DNA from: Flavobacteriaceae bacterium UBA4439 | GTDB taxonomy: Bacteria; Bacteroidota; Bacteroidia; Flavobacteriales; Flavobacteriaceae | NCBI GenBank assembly: GCA_002390455.1 | Contig: DGPN01000066.1 | Location: 1 to 13,444, forward strand | Reading direction: 5' to 3' | DNA length: 13,444 nucleotides | In this document: positions 6,250 through 12,799 of the stretch, piece after piece | How the letters are laid out: every line of letters begins with the position of its first letter | How positions within the stretch are numbered: position 1 is the first letter of the stretch | The notes under the pieces: generated by a model | The model's input: the letters and a program-made list of their open reading frames with translations, nothing else | What the model was told of the DNA's origin: nothing | Databases searched by the model: none | Program-made: the position numbers and the translations under genes

Positions 6250-6582
6250 ATGAAAATTGTATTTATAAATAATGATTTAGAAAAATATGCAAATAAGGAT
6301 CGATATGGATATAGAAAACTAGGATTAAAACGATTTAAAAAATTTAAACAAAGGCTAGATCAACTAAAAGCCTCTGAAACTTTAGAAGACTTAAGAAATC
6401 AACCGGGCAGATTTCATGAATTAAAAAATGATAGGAAAGGACAATGGGCATGTGACCTTGACCATCCTTATAGATTGATTTTTAGACCACAAGAAAATCC
6501 AGTTCCTAACGATGAAAACGGAAATTATATTTGGTCGAAAATTAAATCAACAGAAATTATTGAAATTAAAAATTACCACTAA
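6250..6582 (+). CDS. higB: HigB/RelE-like toxin of a type II toxin-antitoxin module
   Basis: The 110-residue basic protein starting at ATG 6250 (a GTG lies one codon earlier) reads as a complete HigB-type mRNA interferase. It has a helical, lysine-rich N-terminal half (GYRKLGLKRFKKFKQRLDQL), then the family's strand segment GRFHELKNDRKGQWACDLD followed by HPYRLIFRP, and a final strand ending EIIEIKNYH. Members cleave mRNA on the ribosome and are neutralised by the adjacent antitoxin. The toxin-first order with the antitoxin 29 nt downstream is the higBA arrangement. Codons and flanks are visibly more AT-rich than the neighbouring carbohydrate genes, consistent with horizontal acquisition. The frame and key motif are intact, so it is probably functional. 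The symbol reflects family membership, not proven orthology. Confidence 0.88.
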   Translation: MKIVFINNDLEKYANKDRYGYRKLGLKRFKKFKQRLDQLKASETLEDLRNQPGRFHELKNDRKGQWACDLDHPYRLIFRPQENPVPNDENGNYIWSKIKSTEIIEIKNYH

Positions 6583-6611
6583 AATAGAGTGATTTTAAAA
6601 GTCAATTCATC

Positions 6612-7700
6612 ATGGCGATCATCAATAAATATTATCCAGAAAGCGTAACACATCCGGGAGAAATCTTGAAAGAATCTTTAGAAGAAAACAATCTTGGAGC
6701 TAAAGAATTTGCTGTAAAAACGGGTAAACCTGAAAAAACAATCACTGCTGTTCTTAAAGGGGAAAGTTCGATAACTCCCGATATGGCTGTACTATTCGAA
6801 CAAGTTTTAAGAATACCCGTTAATTTTTGGCTTGAAGCCCAAAAAAATTATGACGAATATAAAGCACGTATTGGCTATCAAATCAATATCGAAAACGCAA
6901 TAGCTTGGTCATCTACTTTTCCCTATGCACAAATGGCTAGTTTTGGGTGGGTACCAAAAACCCGAGTTGCTAAAGAAAAGGTCATTAACCTGTTCAATTT
7001 TTTTAATGTTGCTTCTCAAAAAGGATTTGAAGATTATTATTACAATCAACGCACTAAAGTTGCTTTTAGGATTTCTTTAAAAGACCAAAAAAACGCATCT
7101 CTAATTGCAGCTTGGTTGAGACAGGGTGAAATTCAAGCTGATGATTTTCAAATCAATGAATTTAGTAAAACCAAACTCAAAGAAATTTTACCTCATATAA
7201 AGAAAATCATGGCCAAACAGCCCAAGGATTACTTTTTAAAATTACAAAACTTGTGTTTTTCTGCTGGGATCAAGCTTGTTTTCACTCCATGTTTGCCAAA
7301 GACATCTATTCATGGCTCTACTCGTTGGATAAAAAGCAATCCTCTGATTCAATTAAGTGGAAGGTATAAAAGAAATGATATATTTTGGTTTACATTTTTT
7401 CACGAAATAGGTCATATTTTATTACACGGAAAAAAATATATATCGATCGAAAACATTGATGTTGTTGGGGAAAATAAAGAGTTTGAAGATCAAGCAAATG
7501 AATTTGCCTCAAATTGGCTTTTAACTGAAAATCAAGAAAATGAAATATTGAGGCATCCTAAGATTACATCAGATGACATTCTAAAGTATGCTGAAAAATT
7601 TAAAACCCACCCAGCAATAATTATTGGAAGACTACAACATAAAAAAATAATCCCATACGGAAAGGGAAATAATTTTTTCGAGTCGTTAGAACTAAGATAA
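6612..7700 (+). CDS. higA: HigA-type antitoxin fused to ImmA/IrrE-like metallopeptidase
   Basis: At 362 residues this is about three times the length of a simple HigA. Residues ~13-90 are a complete HigA-type HTH_3 region (THPGEILKESLEENNLGAKE, then TGKPEKTITAVLKGESSITP and IPVNFWLEAQKNYDEY). A helical linker follows (~90-230). Residues ~240-320 are an ImmA/IrrE-like zinc peptidase: FFHEIGHILLHG gives H264-E265-x-x-H268, and EDQANEFA (E292) supplies the expected third metal ligand. The C-terminal helices (HPAIIIGRLQHKK) also fit that family. Presumably the N-terminal half represses the operon and binds the toxin, while the peptidase cuts a regulator or the antitoxin itself under stress; the latter is inference. 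HigA-protease fusions occur in other bacteria. The gene is AT-rich like the toxin gene. Confidence 0.88.
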   Translation: MAIINKYYPESVTHPGEILKESLEENNLGAKEFAVKTGKPEKTITAVLKGESSITPDMAVLFEQVLRIPVNFWLEAQKNYDEYKARIGYQINIENAIAWSSTFPYAQMASFGWVPKTRVAKEKVINLFNFFNVASQKGFEDYYYNQRTKVAFRISLKDQKNASLIAAWLRQGEIQADDFQINEFSKTKLKEILPHIKKIMAKQPKDYFLKLQNLCFSAGIKLVFTPCLPKTSIHGSTRWIKSNPLIQLSGRYKRNDIFWFTFFHEIGHILLHGKKYISIENIDVVGENKEFEDQANEFASNWLLTENQENEILRHPKITSDDILKYAEKFKTHPAIIIGRLQHKKIIPYGKGNNFFESLELR

Positions 7701-7732
7701 AAATCAACGAATCAAAAATCCATGTCAACCCT

Positions 7733-7752
7733 AATTCCAATTCATTGGAATT
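7733..7752. terminator. Perfect palindrome downstream of the antitoxin gene
   Basis: AATTCCAAT (7733-7741) and ATTGGAATT (7744-7752) form a perfect 9-bp inverted repeat around two bases, 32 nt after the stop codon at 7698-7700. Only a short TTT follows, so termination would be weak; a protein-binding palindrome is an alternative. Confidence 0.35.
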
Positions 7753-7804
7753 TCGCTTAAATTATTTTGGATGAAAGTCGGATTAGATTTAGTGTCAAAA
7801 TTTA

Positions 7805-7812
7805 TAACTTTA
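7805..7812 (+). promoter_or_regulatory. Candidate -7 box for the TIM-barrel lipoprotein gene
   Basis: TAACTTTA is identical to the -7 candidate ahead of the phosphatase operon (2407-2414) and differs from TAnnTTTG only at the last base. No well-spaced -33 element is seen. Use of this box would give a leader of about 100 nt before the ATG at 7921. Confidence 0.28.
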
Positions 7813-7920
7813 GAAAACAATCACCCCACACTTCAAATCACTTTTCCGAAATTATCGTAAATTAAAACCGAGCAGATTGTTAACCATAAGATGTAGGATG
7901 ATAAATTTTAAACCCTTAAG

Positions 7921-10392
7921 ATGAAAAAGTATATTTGGTTCAGTACCATAGTTTTCCTTTTTTGTTTCTCTTGTTCTCTGATTTCTGAAACCCCCATAGC
8001 TGAATTTTCCACCGCCCAATTTCGGATGGAGATCAACCATCAGGGCAACGTCATGGCATTGATCGATCCCGAAACGGGAAAAAATCACTTTGCCCAAGAT
8101 TCCATTGCACCACTGCTGTCTCTCAGGGTCAAAGGTAATTTCCAAAAACCACAGTCTGCCACCTTTAAAAACGACGTTCTTTATTTGCAGTTTGCAGAAC
8201 AGCGGGAAGCCCAAATCAAAATCACTTCAAAAGAAGCCTACCTCACTTTTGAGCTTATTGCACTGACCCAAGCCGAGGCGATCGACCTTATCCTTTGGGG
8301 GCCCTATCCCACCACAATTAATAAAATTATTGGAGAAACTGTGGGCGTTGTTCGAGGGGAAACTTTTGCCTTGGGCATTCAATCTCTAAACCTTAAAACC
8401 TTGGGCGGATACCCTTGGCACGAAAGCGACCGTATGCCGCAGTTGGATATTTTCCGTGCTGGTGACGCTACCGATATGGCCACCCAAGCCGATGATGGGG
8501 TCTTATACCGCGTGGAAGCCGCCATGCCCACCCCCTCTGGCAGTAGTTTACAAGCCTACTCCCGCAACCGCTACCAAGCCCGAATTGTCGAAGAATTTTC
8601 CCACGACAAAATCGTGGCGCCTCCCTACGATGATGGTGGGGTGATTGGTTCCAAAATTGCGCTTTTTGGGAGTCCAGTCGAACAAGCACTGGAGACTTTG
8701 GGCATCATAGAACTGGGCGAAGGACTGCCCCATCCCATGATCGATGGCCAATGGGTCAAAACCTCCCCCTATGCCAATGCCGCCTACCTTATCTCCAGTT
8801 TTACTGAGGAAAATGTGGACGAAGCCATTGCACTCACCCAAAAAGCAGGGCTCAAACACCTCTACCACTATGGGAAAACTTTTGAAAACTGGGGACATTT
8901 TGACCTCTATAAAGGGGAATTTCCCAACGGGCTGACAGGCCTTAAAAAATGTGTAGAAAAAGCCGCCGCCAAGGGCATCAAAATGGGAACACACTGCCTG
9001 TCCAACTTTATCACCACCAACGACCCTTATGTGACCCCCATTCCAGACCCCCGATTGGCCAAGGTGGGCAGTTCCCAATTGATACAAGCAGTGGGATCAA
9101 GCGATACCGAAATCGAAATTGCCTCCCCCGATTTTTTTAACCAAATGAAAAACAACACCCTCAAAACCGTAGTAGTGGGGAACGAACTCATTCGTTATGG
9201 CGGGATATCCGAGGCCGCCCCTTGGCGCTTGCTCGATTGCCGTCGTGGGGCTTTTGGCACCGCCGCCGCTGCCCATCCGGCCGAGGCCAAAATATCAAAA
9301 CTGCTCGATCACGGCTACAAAGTCTTTTTAACCGATGCCGATTTGACCATTGAGATGTCCAACACCTTGGCCAAGCTCTATAATGAAACGGGTCTGCGGC
9401 AGATTTCTTTCGACGGACTTGAGGGCAACCGTTCTACTGGACTAGGAACCTATGGGGAGTCGCTAATGCCCTATACTTGGTACAATGCTTTAAAGCCCGA
9501 ACTCAAAGACCACCTCATTATAGACGCCAGCCGAACTACCCACTTTTTCTGGCACATCTATTCCCGAATGAACTGGGGAGAACCTTGGTATGCCGGATTT
9601 AGAGAAAGCCAAACCCAATACCGATTCAACAATCAAGCTTATTTCCAACGCAACTTTATGCCCGGTATGTTGGGTTGGTTTAAAATGACCCCCGAAACCA
9701 GTTTGGAAGACATGGAATGGATGCTGGCCAAATCGGCAGGCTATGCCGCTGGCTATGCCTTGGTCGCCGACACCGAAAGTGTGGCACAAAATGGCAATAC
9801 TGACCGCATCTTGGAAAAGGTTGGCGACTGGGAACAACTACGTTTGTCCCAAGCTTTTAGCGAAACTCAAAAAGAAGCCATGCGCGACAACGACCGAGAG
9901 TTTACCCTTCATAAAATCGATGCCCAAACTTGGAACTGGCAAGAAGTTCATGCCCAGATCTTTACCCATGCCAAAAAGGTGCGCCAACCGGGAGAGCCGC
10001 TACATTCGACTTTTGAATTCCATAACCCCGCTGCCGTTCAATCCCTACAGTTTGTACTTACCGCCCAAAAGACCGACGTCGAGGCGATCAGCTTGGAGAT
10101 CAATCGTTATAAAAAAATAGAACTGCCCACGGCTTTGAAAAATGGACAACGCTTCCAATACAATGGTGGAGATCGTTTGTGGGTTTTAGACGCACAATGG
10201 AACCGACTAAAATCCTATCAAGTCAACCCACAGGACTTTAAGGTTAAAGCCGGAGATAACACCCTTGGTCTAGACGCTGATTTTAAACGGACCGAAACAG
10301 CCTCCGCACTGAAGCTGGAGGTCAAAATCCTAGGCAAAACCGAAAAGCTTAGCCTCCCCAAAATCGAAGGGATACAAAGTTCAATGCCTTAA
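7921..10392 (+). CDS. Large TIM-barrel glycoside hydrolase-like lipoprotein (823 aa)
   Basis: The signal MKKYIWFSTIVFLFCFSC ends in a probable lipidated C18. Residues ~28-290 look like an N-terminal beta-sandwich of the type preceding clan GH-D-like barrels (MEINHQGNVMALIDPETGKN, then ITSKEAYLTFELIALTQAEA). From ~290 to ~670 the sequence reads as a (beta/alpha)8 barrel: LKHLYHYGKTFENWGHFDL, GLTGLKKCVEKAAAKGIKMG, LDHGYKVFLTDADL, TGLRQISFDGLEGN, DHLIIDASRTTHFFWHIYSR, and YAAGYALVADTES. D498 and E501 in SFDGLEG are the best catalytic-acid candidates, with D in FLTDAD another. Residues ~382-460 are a beta-rich insert (see findings). Residues ~680-823 form a C-terminal beta domain. A cell-surface or periplasmic glycosidase is likely. 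I do not recognise a CAZy family. It is a single gene, 220 nt after the toxin-antitoxin module. Confidence 0.75.
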   Translation: MKKYIWFSTIVFLFCFSCSLISETPIAEFSTAQFRMEINHQGNVMALIDPETGKNHFAQDSIAPLLSLRVKGNFQKPQSATFKNDVLYLQFAEQREAQIKITSKEAYLTFELIALTQAEAIDLILWGPYPTTINKIIGETVGVVRGETFALGIQSLNLKTLGGYPWHESDRMPQLDIFRAGDATDMATQADDGVLYRVEAAMPTPSGSSLQAYSRNRYQARIVEEFSHDKIVAPPYDDGGVIGSKIALFGSPVEQALETLGIIELGEGLPHPMIDGQWVKTSPYANAAYLISSFTEENVDEAIALTQKAGLKHLYHYGKTFENWGHFDLYKGEFPNGLTGLKKCVEKAAAKGIKMGTHCLSNFITTNDPYVTPIPDPRLAKVGSSQLIQAVGSSDTEIEIASPDFFNQMKNNTLKTVVVGNELIRYGGISEAAPWRLLDCRRGAFGTAAAAHPAEAKISKLLDHGYKVFLTDADLTIEMSNTLAKLYNETGLRQISFDGLEGNRSTGLGTYGESLMPYTWYNALKPELKDHLIIDASRTTHFFWHIYSRMNWGEPWYAGFRESQTQYRFNNQAYFQRNFMPGMLGWFKMTPETSLEDMEWMLAKSAGYAAGYALVADTESVAQNGNTDRILEKVGDWEQLRLSQAFSETQKEAMRDNDREFTLHKIDAQTWNWQEVHAQIFTHAKKVRQPGEPLHSTFEFHNPAAVQSLQFVLTAQKTDVEAISLEINRYKKIELPTALKNGQRFQYNGGDRLWVLDAQWNRLKSYQVNPQDFKVKAGDNTLGLDADFKRTETASALKLEVKILGKTEKLSLPKIEGIQSSMP

Positions 10393-11049
10393 AATTTATT
10401 ATTATTTCCTATAAATTAAATTTTATAATTAATTGTTAATCAATATACTATTATTTACTACTTCATCTAAAACTTTATATATTACATTAATAAATATAGT
10501 AAATAAATAATTTGAAGTGTTGACAAGCAATATTTTGTAGATTTAAAAAGGGAATGGTTTGTTTGGTAATGAGAGGATGGCTCAAATTCCCTTGCTTAAA
10601 AAACTGTTGGAACGAGTCAAAAAAAAGATATTGAAGGAAAAACCTTACAAGAGAGTAAGGGTGAAATGGGTTTGTGGGTTGGGATGGTCCTTGGTGGTGG
10701 ATGCTAGAGGAGCCTTCCTCCTCGAAGTACAGCATGTCGTCCAAGGACTGGACAGAAGCTTTACCACCCCCTAGGTAGGATATGACTTTAAAATGGAATT
10801 AATAGGCCAAATTAACGCCAACCTTATTTTGATGGTAAATGAGTCCGTCCCCGAAGAAGATGACAAAAATAATTGGATTCAATTTAGAGAGTATCAAACG
10901 GATTCGATTTGATCAAACTTAGGATCTCGCGTAAAAACTTGTCGCTGAAATATTTAAACAATTGGACTTTGAGGTTGAATTACTTGACTAAGGAAGTGGA
11001 AGAAAATCCAGTGTACACAACCTTTATAAAACGGATCCCTTTTCCACTT
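10393..11049. other. Region without an intact gene; AT-rich DNA and degenerate frames
   Basis: 10393-10520 is extremely AT-rich and contains a perfect 10-bp inverted repeat (TTATTTACTA 10451-10460, TAGTAAATAA 10497-10506). From 10520 to 10912 both strands carry frames broken by one stop each. On the minus strand, frame 10912-10799 ends ...GDGLIYHQNKVGVNLAY followed by TAA, then continues past the stop as FHFKVISYLGGGKASVQSLD to about 10490. On the plus strand, 10559-10912 is open except for TAG at 10772-10774. From 10913 to 11049 only fragments appear (minus strand FKYFSDKFLREILSLIKSNP). The alternating residues of the minus frame resemble an outer-membrane beta-barrel 3' end, so I read this as a decayed gene remnant, with low certainty. 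No RNA gene is recognised. Confidence 0.4.
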
Positions 11050-12054
11050 TTAGTGCCCTCCCTTTTGATAATGTTCTTTGATCATATCTTTGCCAAAATC
11101 ACCATCAAATTCTCTCCAAACCGCATGAATATGGTTACCGTTGTTTTGAGAGTTATCGTATTCGATCAAAAAGTTTTGGCCTTGGATACGGTAGTAGTGC
11201 GCTTTTAATTTTTCGGTTTTTCCTGCCCAACTAAAAGTGATATTGTTCCAGTTTTCATTTTTCAGCAAGTCCCGTGCTTTTTGGGAAACTGGTTTTTCCA
11301 TACGATCGAGGTGGTGGTAAATGATTTGTTTAAGTTGCTTTTTTTGAGTGGCTTTGAGATCGTTGTAGGAGATACCGTTGTTGGGAATGAATTGGACTGC
11401 TGCTTGGTTGCTGGTGAGAATTTCTCCATAGGTTTTGGAGCTGACGAGGGTTTTTTTCAGTTGTTGGGGGGAGAGGGAATTTACAAGTTGTAACCCCAGA
11501 TTATGGTCGGTTTTCAATACGATTTTTCCTTTTTCGGGTCCCGTGGGTATAATCCCTGGATTGGAGCCCCAGAAGGCGGGGGCAAAGGCAATGGCCTCGG
11601 AGGAGACGGTAAAGTTAAGAGAGATGTGGTGACCTTCAAAAGACCAGGCCCAAAGGGAGTCTTTGTGGGGGGTACCATAAATGGCAATATAATATTTGCT
11701 GGCGTCCCTTTTATAAGGATTATTTTCCGCCACGGCGAGGTAGTTTTCCAGATCGATGATTTGTTGCATTTGGTCATAACCACTCTTGCTGAGATAGGCC
11801 TCCAGTAGGGCATAGGTTTTTTCGATTTGGGCGGGAGTCATGTCGGAGAATGGCAGTCCCTCGCGAGCAAAGGAATCATGGGGCAGGTAGTGCCATCGGG
11901 TTTTGGCGGGGTCATCTAAGGGAAAAGAAATCACTTCTTTTTGGGAGTCAGAAAGGTCATTGAGCAAATTAGTGGCCAAGGATATGGCATCAAAAGAGTC
12001 TTGAGCCATGGCCCATCCCCATCCTAAAACATATATACACAACAGTTTTTTCAT
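11050..12054 (-). CDS. DUF3500 family secreted protein
   Basis: I chose the ATG at 12054 (334 residues) because MKKLLCIYVLGWGWAMA then forms a clean signal peptide cut before QDSFD, and an AAGG lies just ahead of it; the start at 12081 would put nine polar residues before it. The body matches DUF3500: LLNDLSDSQKEVISFPLDDP, WHYLPHDSFAREGLPFSDM, YYIAIYGTPHKDSLWAWSFE, GHHISLNFTVSSEAIAFAPA then FWGSNPGIIP, and a C-terminal HYYRIQGQNFLIEYDN, then NGNHIHAVWREFDGDFG. The GHHISLNF and GNHIHAVWR histidines could bind metal. The family has no established biochemical role. It is exported, and lies alone behind a terminator that separates it from the upstream broken lipoprotein gene. TACATTTA (about 20 nt upstream of the ATG on the minus strand) is a possible -7 box. 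Confidence 0.88.
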   Translation of the reverse strand: MKKLLCIYVLGWGWAMAQDSFDAISLATNLLNDLSDSQKEVISFPLDDPAKTRWHYLPHDSFAREGLPFSDMTPAQIEKTYALLEAYLSKSGYDQMQQIIDLENYLAVAENNPYKRDASKYYIAIYGTPHKDSLWAWSFEGHHISLNFTVSSEAIAFAPAFWGSNPGIIPTGPEKGKIVLKTDHNLGLQLVNSLSPQQLKKTLVSSKTYGEILTSNQAAVQFIPNNGISYNDLKATQKKQLKQIIYHHLDRMEKPVSQKARDLLKNENWNNITFSWAGKTEKLKAHYYRIQGQNFLIEYDNSQNNGNHIHAVWREFDGDFGKDMIKEHYQKGGH

Positions 12055-12097
12055 CCTTAAAGGTTTATCTAAATGTACCAAAAATCTATGGAGGATT

Positions 12098-12123
12098 AAA
12101 AAAATCTCCCCAATTGGGGAGAT
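12098..12123 (-). terminator. Strong intrinsic terminator of the interrupted lipoprotein gene
   Basis: ATCTCCCC (12104-12111) and GGGGAGAT (12116-12123) form a perfect 8-bp stem around AATT. Read on the minus strand the stem is followed by seven T (complement of 12098-12104), 17 nt after the TAG at 12141-12143. This is a textbook intrinsic terminator. Confidence 0.85.
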
Positions 12124-12140
12124 GTTGCGAATAAAGAAGG

Positions 12141-12602
12141 CTATTCCACCCTTTTGTAGAGTTCTCCTGAACCTTTACCCAGAGAATCAAGAGCGTACTG
12201 TGTGTAATGATTTTCTGATAGGCTTATTTTGACGCTATAGATCTTATTACCAGCTTCGATCCATTTGAGGTAATTGTCCGTTCCGTGGCTCATAAACTCG
12301 AATAAAGAATCGTTTTCGACTTTGTAAGTTCCGTTTCCAGCAAAGCCTATGTTACGATCGACGCCTAAGGAATCGAGTTGTTTCCCATTGGCCACAAACA
12401 TAAAATTTTCGGTTGTGTAAAACTTTACTTGTTTGGATTTGGCATCAAAAGGAACAGTATCTTTTGGTTTTCCATCTTCGAAATAGATGGTTCCAATACG
12501 ATCCTAAACACCTTGTAAACCAATTGTTTTGGAGGAATTTTCTGGCGTGGCGCAAGAAATAATAGCCAAGACCAATACTGTGATTGTGATGATTTTTTTC
12601 AT
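12141..12602 (-). pseudogene. Small lipoprotein gene interrupted by an in-frame TAG
   Basis: From ATG 12602 the minus strand reads MKKIITITVLVLAIISC, a standard lipoprotein signal with C17, then ATPENSSKTIGLQGV, then TAG at 12504-12506 (codon 33), then continues in the same frame as DRIGTIYFEDGKPKDTVPFD to the TAG at 12141. Without the internal stop it would be a 153-residue lipoprotein. The context LQGV-stop-DRIG strongly suggests the original codon was TGG (Trp), as in the 'L.G.W' opening of lipocalin-like proteins, so one G-to-A change explains the break. The C-terminal 86 residues have a good internal ATG at 12401, but a product from there would lack the signal. The reading frame on both sides is otherwise clean and the terminator behind it is intact, pointing to a recent mutation or a sequencing error. 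Function unknown; the beta-rich composition (GNGTYKVENDSLFEF) suggests a small barrel. Confidence 0.8.
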
Positions 12603-12648
12603 AAAATATATAGTTAATATAGTTCATATATATAAATAATGTGTTTTT

Positions 12649-12666
12649 TTTGTGGGATTCCACAAA
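12649..12666. repeat. Palindrome in the divergent intergenic region
   Basis: TTTGTGG (12649-12655) and CCACAAA (12660-12666) form a perfect 7-bp inverted repeat around GATT. It lies between the minus-strand lipoprotein gene start (12602) and the plus-strand acyltransferase gene (12800), just upstream of the latter's promoter candidate. It is not followed by a T-run on either strand, so an operator is more likely than a terminator. Confidence 0.45.
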
Positions 12667-12669
12667 GTA

Positions 12670-12701
12670 TTGACACTAAATTGATTAATTGGCAATATTT
12701 G
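12670..12701 (+). promoter_or_regulatory. Candidate promoter for the acyltransferase gene
   Basis: AATATTTG at 12694-12701 matches TAnnTTTG except for the first base, and TTG at 12670-12672 lies 21 nt upstream, a spacing usual for Bacteroidota promoters. Transcription would start near 12708, giving a leader of about 90 nt before ATG 12800. Confidence 0.4.
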
Positions 12702-12799
12702 GAAGTCTTTTTTAAGGAATATGCTTTTCTTTATCATCAATTTAGAGAATTCTCTATTTGTTTTTTTTTAGTTTTTATTTTTGGCGCAGAAATTAATGA

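Noticed and set aside
8548..9087. 179-codon minus-strand frame within the TIM-barrel gene
   Set aside because: It is low-complexity Gly/Val/Phe-rich shadow sequence; the plus frame is continuous with a signal peptide and domain motifs.
2434..10392. A complete polysaccharide-utilisation locus or a defence island
   Set aside because: No SusC/SusD, TonB receptor or sensor is present, and apart from the single toxin-antitoxin module no defence gene is recognised.
10393..11049. Structured RNA or insertion sequence in the geneless gap
   Set aside because: No terminal inverted repeats, target duplication, transposase motif or known RNA core sequence could be seen.
10909..11208. Plus-strand 99-codon frame between the TIM-barrel and DUF3500 genes
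   Set aside because: Its second half is antisense to the well-supported DUF3500 gene, and it lacks a start codon context or known motif.
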